Below, piece after piece: positions 22,301 through 33,218 of a DNA stretch of 64,000 nt. The stretch's first letter is position 1. Every line of letters begins with the position of its first letter. The notes below the pieces were generated by a model that was given only the letters and a program-made list of their open reading frames with translations, was not told where the DNA came from and made no database searches. The DNA lies in assembly GCA_025738555.1 (NCBI GenBank), contig JAOVFP010000022.1, forward strand, positions 1,426,001 to 1,490,000. Reading direction: 5' to 3'. This stretch comes from Cyathus striatus. Taxonomy: Eukaryota; Basidiomycota; Agaricomycetes; Agaricales; Nidulariaceae. Both the position numbers and the translations under genes were made by a program.

Positions 22301-22881
22301 TACCGCCTGTTATATCGGTGTAGAATTGCACAGAATGAGATTTTCCGTCGAGTGACCAAACATCAACGTAGAAGTAGCCGAAAGGCAATGATTGTTGCAC
22401 CAAGTCTGAAGGCTGTTAATGATTCGGTCAGGTTAATCTATGCAACATTACATTGAAGCTGGAAACGTACGTCGATGGGGCTCAGGTAAGTGACATTGAA
22501 GCCAACAAAGCCTGCCACAGCGAAGGAAAATATAGTTCTAGTAGGTGTAACTTCGTTCGCAGTCATGTTCGGTCTCGAAGACAGAGTATTTCCTGTCCAC
22601 TGATATGATATGCCGTCTACTCGAATCCACGATGACCATCCTAAGATCTAGTTAATACAACCAGAAAGCTCTATCAAAAGGAATAACAGTGCACAACTTG
22701 TATTGAGACGTACATGTTGATTCCAAGACAAAGGCCATCCACCACTTGTAGACACTGTGTTCGCTGATATCCAAGAATGCAAGTAAGGTGATTTGATGAT
22801 AAGAGGCAGCTGTGACATAAACTGGCACGCTACTAGGGTAGCTAGCAGACTCAGCACGAGAAAGCGCATAGGCCACTGCAT
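19326..22881 (-). CDS. GtaA-like secreted glutaminase with C-terminal membrane anchor
   Basis: Eighteen exons, traced from 22881 to 19326, give 876 aa with all borders GT-AG and all phases consistent. The N-terminus (MQWPMRFLVLSLLATLVACQ) is a signal peptide. The body follows fungal glutaminase GtaA (DUF5127/DUF4965/DUF1793 regions): ILGWSSWIRVDG early, MTWQTGAADV, PVVWSLGLVREPVIQY, and late NLYAAKLLG, HWAMFTAATV and SSAQGAMFA. The family hydrolyses extracellular glutamine to glutamate and ammonia. After the catalytic region, residues about 699-724 form a Gly-rich transmembrane helix, followed by RRRQRRK and a cytoplasmic tail with an EMEQLRREMEVLRSE coiled coil and PPPLYDF. The enzyme is therefore predicted to be tethered at the plasma membrane. 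Introns are 47-66 nt. Exons 1-18: 22881-22714, 22647-22471, 22412-22304, 22256-22105, 22045-21924, 21869-21695, 21640-21414, 21358-21222, 21162-21103, 21049-20976, 20919-20858, 20805-20679, 20629-20480, 20427-20382, 20324-20271, 20220-20067, 20015-19977, 19923-19326. Confidence 0.9.
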
Positions 22882-23600
22882 GACGCTCAGGGAGCCGTGC
22901 GATGGTGGTTGAACAGAAGGAACGAGGGTTACGGTATACCAGTGCCATTATGCGGCCCCGTTCACTTCCTTGCTCCAATCCTCTAAGGCATTCTCCACCG
23001 ATTCTCCATGTGTATTAAGCGCCAAATGTCAAGATGTCAAAATAGGTTACCGGAGATGTGAAACCCGAACGTATCTCTTGATTACTTAGTCTGCGCCAAT
23101 AGCACTTCGGAGCTATACTAATTCATTATACTGTCAATAACTTCCTTGGCTGGACCAGTAGTAGTAGGTGAGCACTAGCTTTTGAATACGAAAAAGAAGA
23201 TTCTCACTGTTTTTCATATTTCGAGTATATTCTCGGACACAATGATTATTCGGGAGCTGTGATTATCATCAGCAATATATCAAAGAAGATGAAGTATACT
23301 CCGAGTCCGAAGGCCTAGTAGGGGCACTGCCAGCGCTGTCTGCTGTGCATGCTGTGACCCCCCCCCAGGTGAAATAACTTCCAGTCATTTTGAGTCAATT
23401 TCAAGGGATTTTTTTTGTATAATTTTGACCGTATACAATGAAGTATAAGCGACGATAAAGAAACGTGAATGAAACGCTGGGAAGAGACATCGTTGCGGGA
23501 GACGGAGCTGAGAGGAACATCGTGATCATGATCATGACGTCGGAAGTTTAGAAATTTGAAACTCAGTTAATTTTAAGTAGTTATTTTTAACTTTTTCTTA
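22882..23600. other. upstream region of the glutaminase-like gene
   Basis: No gene was seen. It is AT-rich with a short C run near 23360 and a CATGATCATGATCATGA patch near 23529-23540. Confidence 0.4.
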
Positions 23601-23602
23601 TA

Positions 23603-23986
23603 CTGGATAATTTCGACCAACTGTTCGGTCATGCGTCACACAGGGCCATGAACAGAACAGATTGAGCTGTTGGTCACGCGTCACAAAGACTCATGAACAC
23701 AGGTACAGGGAAACAAAAAATCGTGAAAAATCGTTAATAAAATAAAATAAAATGAGTAATAATATTTAAAACAGTGTTGATACCAATATATACCTCCTGA
23801 AGTGTGTAATGAGTATAATAACTACAGTTGACAGCCATTCAAATCTATTCCAGCTTAAATTTCGCTCACCCAATGGCTTAGGGTGCGAACAGTTCACTTC
23901 AGGCGTCACACATCCCATAGGGCTGCGAACAGAGGTTTGGACTGTCACACCTAAAAGGGTCTGAACACTTGGTCGAAATTATCCAG
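23603..23986. mobile_element. TA-flanked MITE, 384 bp
   Basis: Both ends read CTGGATAATTTCGACCAA in inverted orientation, identical over 18 bases and continuing C/G then TGTTC. TA lies directly outside each end. The interior repeats the TGTTC / GTCACGCGTCAC / TGAACA module seen in the element at 3505-4011, plus short AT-rich runs. It is the best preserved member of this family in the window. There is no coding capacity. TA duplication suggests the Tc1/mariner superfamily. Confidence 0.85.
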
Positions 23987-23988
23987 TA

Positions 23989-25279
23989 GTCGTCTTCCAG
24001 TCCTATGTATGTACTACTAGTCATCTCTCGTTCTCTTTCGTTTGAAGCTCAAATTTGGCGCTTTCTTCTAATAACACTTGGCTCTCCTACTTAGTAACAT
24101 GTTAGTATTATTGACCTCAGTTGTTGTCTGGCTCTTGTTGGAATTCCGCTATCAGTGATTATCAAAGTATCAATCTAGAATCCAACTAGAATCAGCTAGA
24201 GTACTTATCAGACTTGCACTGTATCAGTCTATTTTCATCCAAGGCCAGCACTCTGTACCTGGAGAGGGTGGTCTTGCCAATGCTTCGACAGTAAGTAGAT
24301 CAATACCACGTTCTATCATTCCATAATTCACCACTCCCATCCTGATACTTAACACTTTCTGCATAATTATCAGTTGATATTCATGTCCCTATTGCTGCTT
24401 ACTTCGGAATACCTATCGCCGATCAGCGCTCAGCACTCCTAAAACAAATTCAAGTTTAGTCCTTCATGAGATAAAAAGAGTTCCTCCTAGAATAAAGAAT
24501 CATCTTTCGAGCCCATCCGACGTAGACATGACAGGACAAAGCTACCAATTGATAACAAATTTTATGCATAGATAACTGGATAAACTTGAAAATAAATACC
24601 ACCAAACCGATTTGTCCGCGGAGCCTCATACAAAGAATAGAAAGAGAAATCTTGCTAAATGATCACCGTGGCGGTTTCCTATCCAATGGGAAAGCAGAGC
24701 TACTGCAGGTTGTATCTGCGTGTAGAGCAGGCAAAATGCCTGCGATGCGATTCAGTAATTATTCGACATATGAAGACGTTCCAAATCGGATTACGTAATC
24801 ACGCATCACGCATCATACGCATTCCGCTCGCGCTCTCTGTTCAATCACCATCCCCGCTCGCTCGTTTCAATCTTTCCTCAAAATATACTTCTTCGCACAC
24901 CGTCCCGACCATACCAATCCCCTGCGACACTCCGAGTTCTCAAAATAGCTTTGACATCGGCACCGACACCAGACCCTGATGTTTGGAAAACTTGTCTCCT
25001 CGCAAACCTCAACACATTGGACTTTCTTACTGAGTTTTTCTATTCATTTCTAATGTTTCACACTTTTCCTTTTTACATTATTCATTCCTTCATCCGATTT
25101 AATTGCTCTTACTTATTTTAGATTTATTGGTTTTTCTAGTATATAATTCCTGTAGTTATTCTACAGAAAATCTAATCAATTCTTACTCCCTCTCACCTTA
25201 GAATTCCCAGTCGGACGGATGTCTCGACGACTCGCAATATTTGTCTTTGTGAGGTACGCGCAACCGCACTTACACCTCT
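23989..25279. other. non-coding stretch
   Basis: About 1.3 kb without a supportable gene. CACGCATCACGCATC near 24800-24815 resembles fragments of the MITE module. Confidence 0.4.
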
Positions 25280-26331
25280 TCACTGCGGCTGCCCCTGTCG
25301 TGAGGTTTCCTCTGTAACCGAGGAACTAGATGCCAGAGGTGTAGGATCGGCACTTTCGAAATCATACAGCAGAGGAGGCTCTATGTATTGGATGCGTGCC
25401 GCGGCCCGCAGGTATCTCGGCCATTTTGCGCCGCAATAGTTCCACTCTGGCGGTACCTACCTACCGTGGGAATCTACGATGCCTGTGCCCCCTTGCTCCC
25501 ATACCTTGTTCCCGCGACGTATAAGCGCGTCGACTTACCAATGCTATATCACCTCGGTAGGCGCCCGCAGGCGATACTTAGACGGTATTCTCCGCATAAG
25601 TCTATCGAACTCCTCCTGCGCTGACGGCGTGACGACGGAAAACATTAATGCGCACCTGAAAAACATAGCCGCGACGTGTGTCAACCCGCGCGTAAATTGC
25701 GGGGGGTTCTAGCGAAAGGTACTCTAGATTTGACGCTGACACCTGACCAACACCTGACCACACGAACTTCTCCGTAGGTTTGACCCAATCTAAGGCATAT
25801 GTCAGCACACAACCTCGAAAAGCTGTAAGTAATCGCTGACAGACCGTACTACACAACCTCTCCACATCTGTAGATTCCATGCGAAATGTAAGGCATAACC
25901 AAGTTTCTTCCAGCTCCTCCTTCCAGCTCCGAAAGCCAATCAGACTCCTCGCAGCATTGACGTGAAGTTTCGACGTGCACCTTCTGGGGGAAGTGCGTCG
26001 TAAACCTCGGCTGGAGTATATATGTATGCCAATAACACCTCGAGACCGAGTATAATCGCAGACTGACCCACAATTGTGTGTCTCTCCAAGCCCCCCAATT
26101 GCTGAACGCGTTAAATATACTCTTTGGTGTTGATTGCATCACAAACTGGCGCTCGTCGCCTTCGGTTGAAGGTGAAGGGTTGTAGTCGCATATATGGCTA
26201 CACTGGTAGGCACCTGTAGATGATGAATGAACGGTATCGCCGACTTTAAGTTTGAATTGCTGAGCTTGCCAAACACGACTCGCAAACACCAACGCGCAGA
26301 CTGTAATTAACCTCGATGAAGTCCCTGACAA
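25280..26331 (-). pseudogene. possible decayed secreted/membrane protein gene
   Basis: A minus-strand frame from 26331 starts with a signal-peptide-like segment (MSGTSSRLITVCALVFASR). Further along, in other frames, lie QEEFDRLMRRIPSKYRLR (about 25560-25640), VELLRRKMAEI (about 25425-25460) and EPPLLYDFESADP ending in a stop at 25280. The last two resemble, in order, the LRREMEVLR and EPPPLYDF tail of the GtaA-like gene nearby. No continuous spliced frame could be built and no transmembrane helix was found. It is either a relic of a related single-pass membrane protein or a gene whose introns I cannot resolve. Confidence 0.25.
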
Positions 26332-26526
26332 TTGCTATAACTCTTCCGCCTTGGTAGGTGTATGCGCATGCACTGTCCACGGCTTATCTTCGTTAGCTCC
26401 AGCGTTGACGACTTTCGAAGTAGCATCAACCCGCACGATTCCATTGATACACATATATACACCGAATGCTACCTAGTACAACATATTAGAACCCCCAATC
26501 ACACAAAAACACATAAAACCCACCAT

Positions 26527-27446
26527 CTACAGCACCTCCCCCTCTACGGGCTTCTGCGCACAAACAACAACCCACCTAACACACGCACCCACCACCTCCG
26601 CCTCCCTCCCCACATCCCTAGCCAACTCCTCAAACTCACTCTCACTACCAACCAACCCAAACCCACCCGCATCTAAAACAGCACTCTTACACCCCCGCAT
26701 AAAAGCGACATGATCCTCTCTCACCCTCCTCCCTTCCTCGCCTGCGGTGGTGTCCATAGGCACCATTCGTTCATGTGTTGTTATTTGTGTGAACCCGGCG
26801 GTTTGGAGGAGGGACGGAAGAAAGAGGTATATGTCCTCCCATATCCCGCGTTGTGAGCATAGTTTTGAGAGGAGGGATTTCCAGTGTTCGGTCTTGGGGC
26901 CTGCGGTGCTTGGTCCTGGTTCGGCAAGTTGGATGTATCCACCCGGTTTGAGTGCTTCGTATAAGTTGTTCAGGAGGATAGGCCATTGGGAGCGTGTTAA
27001 GGAGCTTATGAGCAATCGTTGGTTTATGAGGTTGTATTCGTTTTTTACGGAGAGGGATAGGGCGGAGGATTGGGCGAATGTGATGTTGGGTGGTGGGGTT
27101 GGTGGGAATAGGAGTGGGGATATGTCGATTCCTGTGCAGGTTAGTGAGAGGGTGGGGTGGGATTGGATTAGGTCGAGAAGCCAGATTCCGGTTCCGGTGC
27201 CGCTGTCGAGGATTTTGTCGTTGGGGTGCAAGTGGATGGGTGGGAGGAGGAGGGTGTTGTTGAATGCTGATTTGAAGCTTGCGTGTTGGGAGTTTAGTCT
27301 GGGTTTTTTTGTTAGCGCGGGATGGGTGAGGAGATGGTGAATAAGAACCTGGTACGTTCATCTTCGTCTGCGGGGAGGATGTATACTGTGTCTGGGTGGA
27401 CTATGTGGTGTCGTGCGGTGTGGGGAATGCTTTTTTGGTCTGACAT
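26527..27446 (-). CDS. LaeA/UMTA-like SAM-dependent methyltransferase
   Basis: Two exons, 27446-27349 and 27298-26527, with a 50-nt GT-AG intron, encode 289 aa. The start MSDQKS was chosen because splicing then gives the conserved segment YILPADEDERTRLNSQH. Motif I for S-adenosylmethionine binding is ILDSGTGTGIWLLDL, followed by GIDIS and by ALKPGGYIQLAEPG in the expected order for class I methyltransferases. Fungal relatives include LaeA-like regulators and secondary-metabolite methyltransferases; substrate is unknown. No biosynthetic cluster surrounds it. It is transcribed divergently from the HMG-box gene with 400 bp between start codons. Confidence 0.88.
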
Positions 27447-27846
27447 TCTAGTCGGTGGGTAGAACAAGAGGTGGTCATTTTTATAGTCCTAAGAACGTCA
27501 GCTGACCTGTCGAAAAACGGATCGATGTTCCGACTGTGCCTTATGGCCATAACTCGGTGAGAAGCAGAGAGTCCAGAGACGGAGATTGCAAGCTACTTCT
27601 CGCCAATGGGGAAACCTTGAGAACCTTACATGCCGTTATTTACCACCACCCTCTGAACCAAGCAAACGTAACAAGCCTCGATCATTCGGAACCAAATCAA
27701 ACTCAAACACCTCAAGGCCTCCGCACAACAAACCAAAACACTTCTCACCAATTCAACCCGCCCCGTTGCTTCGCGTCTCCAACCACCGTTTCCATCCACC
27801 CTCTCCGTCCTTCCCTCGCTCTCAGACACGAGTCAGCAAGCACAAT
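27447..27846. promoter_or_regulatory. bidirectional promoter region
   Basis: The 400 bp between the divergent methyltransferase and HMG-box start codons must hold both promoters. C/A-rich tracts precede the HMG-box start. No clear TATA box was seen. Confidence 0.5.
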
Positions 27847-29336
27847 ATGCTGGCTATACTCCGCACCTCGTTCACCCGCTCGCTCCCTGCGCTGAGGACT
27901 GCCGCGATCCCTCGCGCCGGTGCTCCCGTGCACACGCGCATGTTCTTGACTGCGTCTGTTTTGCAAGCTGCTGCTGCTGCTGCTGCCACTGCCACTGCTT
28001 CGAAGACAAAGGCAAAGACGACTAAGGCCAAGCCGGTAGGGAGACCACCTGCGAAAAAGAGTTAGTTGAGAAGTGCTTTTTGCGTGTTGTATTGATGGGT
28101 TTTCGTTAGCTGTTAAAGCTAAAGCTAAGGCTAAGGCTGCGCCTAAGAAGAAAGTTGGTGCGAAGAAAGGTATGTTTGCGTTTTTCCTCCTTTGAGTAAT
28201 GTGTTGATGCGGTTTGGGGGTTTAGTCGCGAAAAAAGTTGGTAAAGGTACTGTACTTTGCCTTAAAGGTTATATGGAAGCTCATGGCGTACGATAGATGG
28301 TGTTAAAAAGGTTAGAAAGCCCAAATGTACGCGTTCCCCCCCGTCCTCCCCCGTACACCTATACTGATACACTTGCAAAAGTGGACGTCCCGCAGGATCA
28401 GCTCCCACCCAAACGCGCTCCGACGGCGTACGGATTCTTCCTCGTCAGTCGAAAGGAGGTTGATACTTGTGACGGACACACCGCGTTTGGTGAATGGAGC
28501 AAGAGGCAGGCTGAATTGTGGAGGAGTATGAGCGATGCTGAGAAGCAGGTTCGTGTTTTTTTTGGCTACTTTTTTACGTACTGCTCCTTTCGTTTGTGCT
28601 CTTGTCTTCCTATCTTGTTTCGTTCGTACTATACTCTCCCTACCTCACCTCTTCCTCTCCCCACTTCACCTCTTCCTCTCCCCACCCCCTTCACTCCACT
28701 TTCTTCTCTCTTCTCCCCCTTCCGTTCTCCGTTCTCCTTCCCTTCACCTCCCTCCTCCCCCTCTGTTACAAACCCCAACTAACCCAACATAGCCCTTCAT
28801 AGACCTCGGTAACGAAGCAGCTAAAACCCACGCCATCGAAGCCCAAGCATGGGTGGACACGGTCCATCCAAACATCGTAAGCAAAATCCGGCGGTATAGC
28901 ATCAAGCACGGTAAGAGAGTCAGTGGTGCCACGCGCAGCGATGGATTGAAGAGGCCTGCGAATAAGTATATGATGTATGTGTTCTTTTGCTTTTCTGCCG
29001 TATTCTATCGTTTTGCCGTCGTGGATTCCTATTCTGTTTTATTCTATCATCTGCTGTTGTGGACTTGGTCTAATGATGCCAACTATAGATTCTTGCAAGA
29101 CCAGCGCAAGATTTACGCTGCGGAGAATGGGAAGCTTGATAAGAGCAATATAGGGTCTATGACGAAGGAGTGGGCGGAGAAGTATAAGAGGTTGAGTCAG
29201 GAGGAGATGGCTGTGCGTTTTTTCTTTCTCTTCTTTCCATGTCGTGACTGATTGGATTGTGGTTTAGGCTCTTGAACATAGATATTTGCAGGCTCGTGAG
29301 GAGTATGAGACGCAGCTTGGGAAGTTGAGTGCTTAG
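27847..29336 (+). CDS. mitochondrial protein with two HMG boxes (Abf2/TFAM type)
   Basis: Seven exons: 27847-28060, 28110-28169, 28226-28246, 28382-28548, 28793-28974, 29089-29212 and 29292-29336, giving 270 aa. The N-terminus (MLAILRTSFTRSLPALRTAA) is Arg/Ser-rich and lacks acids, as in a mitochondrial presequence. Ala/Lys-rich linkers follow, including an AKPVGRPPAKK segment like an AT-hook. HMG box 1 starts at KRAPTAYGFFLVSRK (about residues 108-172) and box 2 at LKRPANKYM (about 203-262). Such proteins compact mitochondrial DNA. The short exons 2-3 are less certain. The last acceptor could instead be at 29267, adding eight in-frame residues. Intron 4 (28549-28792) is a pyrimidine-rich repeat. 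Confidence 0.85.
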
Positions 29337-29910
29337 GCCTGTGCCACGGTGGCTTTTTGGAGTCTGAGAACTTGAGGCTTGGGGTAATTGAAATTTCGTA
29401 ATATGGGGGGAGGGGGGTATTATATGTTTCTTGTTGTTTGTTGAATGTGAGCGGTGGTGGCTGTAATTGGGTGCTCCGTGCTGGGTCTTGTATGTCATGT
29501 GGTGGCATGGTACTGGTTTACGAGACTGGCCATGGGGCCTAGATAACTTTTCTAAAAAGTACCGTTAGCGATGAACGCGTGACTGTCACGCACTTGAATG
29601 TGTTCTTATTTTCTTTCATCCTGTACATACAACTCTATACAAACAAGGTCGCACTGAAGTTCTGGTCCTGTTCTGATCCACCATCGTACGTCGTCAACAA
29701 GAGCCGACATACATACCTTGAACTGTAACATTCCCTTTGTGGATACATCTCGCTGGATATACTTACCGCCTCGCCACGCATTGAAAGCGTCACTGTCAGT
29801 CACTTGTATAACCAAGGCCGCCCACTGAAAATCCTGATCCACCTTCGCGACGTCGTCAACAAGTTGGTCAACACCTAGCTCAAGCACTTTACTCCTACTT
29901 TACTCCTTTA
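29337..29910. other. 3' region of HMG gene and duplicated upstream region of F-box gene 1
   Basis: From about 29578, the stretch GTCACGCACTTGAATGTG and what follows is repeated upstream of F-box gene 2 (from about 33050), so the F-box duplications carried their promoter along. No further gene was seen. Confidence 0.6.
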
Positions 29911-31321
29911 ATGGAGTCCATCTATAATAACCCCTCAATTTCTATCTTTCCCCACGAAATATTGAATGAAATCGTTCAGTATCTTCCTCAGGAGAGTCAG
30001 CTAATGTTACTTAGCGTTTCTCGATTTTTTCGATCTATCGGCACGAAATATGTTTACAGGGACGTTAAATTGAAATCTATTTCGTCGCTTTTGCGTTTCT
30101 GCGACATTATAATGTTTAATGAGGCTGCAGCCAAAGCTGTGAGAAACTTGTGTTTCAACGTTCAGTAAGTCGGACTACAGACTGCTAGTGTTGGCATTAC
30201 TTATTTAACTCTTATTCTCAGGAAGACAGTAACAACACCTCCCCCAAGCTCTCAATTATTGTCAAGTCAGCAGCGTATTTTGCGTAGCGCGCTATGCAAG
30301 CTCGCTCCTCATGTAGCCGAACTCAGCCTCATTAACCTTCCAGAGGATTTTGTATCTTGTATACCCCACCAATTCCCTCAACTTTATTCATATCTAACCG
30401 ATATCAACGTAACATCATCCGAGACCATTGAATTCATTCGGCACAACGCACATCGTCTTCGAAAATTATCTATCTTTAGCCGTGATTCAGGGCTCACACT
30501 GCAGAGTGCCATAAAACTGCCCAATCTTCACGCCTTTTATACATACCCAACTTTGGTCCCATATTTCCTCCCAGGAACAAATCTGGTTAGCCATACATGG
30601 TTAATTATGTCTCATTTTTCTAAAGAAATACTCCATACTGCTTTTGAAACTATAAGAAATTGGGACGTGCATATCACAACTATGGATTTTTCAGGATTCT
30701 GTCATGCACCAGAGTGGGTTTTCCGGCTTATTCCACAACATCTTCCAGACTTAACCCATCTTTATCTTTCCCTGCCGTTGACAACTCGAAATGTATGTAT
30801 GGTTTCATATTTGATATTCTTTAGTTTGTCGGAAGTTGGAGCTGAAGAGAATCTTCAGACTATCTATTCCGAAATTGAAGAAACTCTTCAGAAGATGAAG
30901 AACCTGCAAAGCATATGCATCACTTTTGATAAACATATAGAACAAACACCTGATCTTGTAACGAATGAATACTTGGATCATGAACTGGAGAGGGTGAAGT
31001 TGTGGGGTGGTCTTAGCAGTACTCTATCCCATATCCGCATTGTCAGCGGTAATTCTCCAATACCATTTATCTTCGTTTTCTGAATTGATGAACACACTTT
31101 CAATAGATGAAATTTCGTGGTCACGATTTGATCTCTTCGGACTCGACACATGGCTACCTTCCTGTGACAACAAGAGTTCGACTGAGGCAGCTTTTGCTTG
31201 GATGCGTCAGCAGAGTCACTATACCAAACTACATGAAGAGATGTTAACACGTTCTGAGAAAGATTCAGCAGGCGATACAGAAGATTTGATTTCTCAGTTT
31301 CTTGTTATTGGTTATAGTTGA
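29911..31321 (+). CDS. F-box protein 1 of a tandem triplet
   Basis: Three exons: 29911-30164, 30222-31048 and 31107-31321, giving 431 aa. The N-terminal region (about residues 11-55, IFPHEILNEIVQYLPQES and then LLSVSRFFRSIGTKYVYRD) is an F-box, which links substrate receptors to Skp1 in SCF ubiquitin ligases. The remainder is a Leu-rich region resembling degenerate leucine-rich repeats (DLTHLYLSLPL, NLPNLHAFYTYP) that would choose the substrate. It is closely similar to the two genes downstream and shares intron positions. Compared with gene 2, the C-terminus lacks a middle block (see findings). Substrate unknown. Confidence 0.9.
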
Positions 31322-31604
31322 ATTACAGAGGCTGATAAGTATCAGATGTGCCCCATAAAGTGGACCCAAACTGACATACTGCGGTGGTGAGGCTCTTCAT
31401 GGATTTTTTGAGTACAGGACTTAGATTGTACAAATTTTGAAAGAGGGTTCACTCATGTTAATAAAGAGAGGAATTAAAATATATCAGTCTACTTTGTGCA
31501 ACATACATTAAGTACACCGGTACCATTAATAACTCAAATGTCATTCTTATTTCCTTATAGTCTATGTAGCGTGTTCAAATATGCACATATAGAGGGCACT
31601 ACTA

Positions 31605-33021
31605 CAGTACAATCCCTCATAATGCATAGTGTCGGGACGCACCCTTCACTAATGCTGATATGGAGGCTTTTAATTCGATGAGAGAACAGTTCAGTCAGGG
31701 ATTACGAATCCAGTCAGAATAGCACGTACCTCGATGATCTTGGGCTTGAGAGCTGGGGTTAAGTCCCGCGCTGCCAGCTAAAAATATGTAAATACATATC
31801 TATCAAGGGAATAAAGCATCAATAAAATATTATAAAGATCAGAAGAGGATACGAAGTATATAACTGACTAAGGACAAGTAATACTAGTACTGGAAGGATT
31901 CATTTGTATAAATAAGACCTACATCTCTTGCAAGACAGCGAAAGGCGGGCACTGGTGCGAAGTTAGAACTAGTGACGATAGCAAGGTGGTGATACTGCAC
32001 CGACTAGCGAGCATCTATAGATAGAGAAATCAACTGGGACGATATTAGTTATGATTGATGAACGGGCGCGCGTGCGCACGGAGATAACACATATCATCAG
32101 CGCGGGAACCGAGCGCTCGGCGCAGCTCACTGGGAATAGTCGTACGCGCCTCGCGCAGTATTGCGTGTGGAACGCATCAGCGGGGACCTGGTATCTACGC
32201 GTGCTAGAGTCACGGCTTGTCGCGGGTTGTTGAATAAGACAGGCACAGGTTGGATTTTGGTATTGTACAATAAACGCATATGTAGTTTATCTAAAATAGA
32301 TAAGATATGTACGTTACAGTTTGATCGTGTCGCATAGTTATCACGTATATAAGTCTCAGTGTAGGAAGAGGAAGAAGCAAGTACCGCACGACAGCAGTAT
32401 TTCCGTTCCCCACAGACAGGGCAGCGCTACAGACAGATAAGATATCGGTTTTGATTAGACAACGAGACATTCGAGTACAGATAAGATATCGGTTTGGATT
32501 AGATAACGAGATGTTCGAGTACACGAAGCGCCCGTAAGCGCTTTGAGATAGAACCTGTCCGTCGGCCGTTTATTATACAGAATATATCTTACCAATTTGA
32601 ATTGTTTATACCTTCGACCTTTTAAAAGACTATTGAAAGACACTAAGATAGTATTGTTAGAATAGGAATCTTAAATACATTGTGTTGTAGTGCTATTACT
32701 ATAAAATTACCTGTAGTCTCGCAGTAGCATCATCAATGCACTATGAGATTTATGCACGAAGAGAAGCGCCACACATAGCGACACAGCGCAACATACCCCC
32801 AAACGCAAAAAAAGTCTTAAAGACGATCCGAAAGGAATTAACTGTTGAAGTGAACATCTCCGCTTGTGCTAAATCCATCCGCCACAATGCATAATTGACT
32901 CCTGAGACCTATGCATTATGCATTATGTGTTATGCACCCTCCCCAAGGTAGTACCCAGTCAAAGTTAATGCATTAGGAGATTTATGCATTATGAGGCTAT
33001 ACACTATGAGGGATTGTACTG
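31605..33021. mobile_element. pogo/Tc1-like element, non-autonomous, TA target duplication
   Basis: The left end CAGTACAATCCCTCATAATG and the reverse complement of the right end, CAGTACAATCCCTCATAGTG, match at 19 of 20 bases, and TA flanks both ends. This terminus type and the TA duplication fit fungal pogo/Fot-like Tc1/mariner elements. The right subterminal part repeats TGCATTATGC. No transposase frame was found in the 1,417 bp; a GC-rich island at about 32055-32230 has a different composition and may be captured DNA. It separates F-box genes 1 and 2. Confidence 0.8.
32433..32520. repeat. 44-bp tandem repeat, two units
   Basis: Two adjacent 44-bp units start ACAGATAAGATATCGGTTT and end TTCGAGT, differing at a few positions. 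They lie inside the pogo/Tc1-like element. Confidence 0.8.
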
Positions 33022-33218
33022 TAGTACTTACCGACTCTTCGCGTCACTGTCACGCACTTGAATGTGCTTTTGTTTTCTTTCATCTTCTGTACACAAGTTG
33101 TACAAACAATGCTGCCTACTGAAAATCCTGATCCACCTTCGTGACATCGTCAACATTCCCCTTACTCAACGGAACACTTCTGATAGCTCATGCGCCTTAT
33201 TCCTACTTTACTCCTTTA

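Noticed and set aside
24795..24815. ATCACGCATCACGCATCAT as a possible CRISPR-like or satellite repeat
   Set aside because: Only a few short units. It matches the MITE module core, and eukaryotic nuclear DNA has no CRISPR arrays.
26747..27340. 197-aa plus-strand frame opposite the methyltransferase
   Set aside because: It is the antisense shadow of the methyltransferase exon, whose frame has clear SAM-binding motifs.
31720..31790. tRNA-like GGGGTTAAGTCCCGC segment
   Set aside because: It resembles a T arm, but no acceptor, D or anticodon arm could be folded around it.
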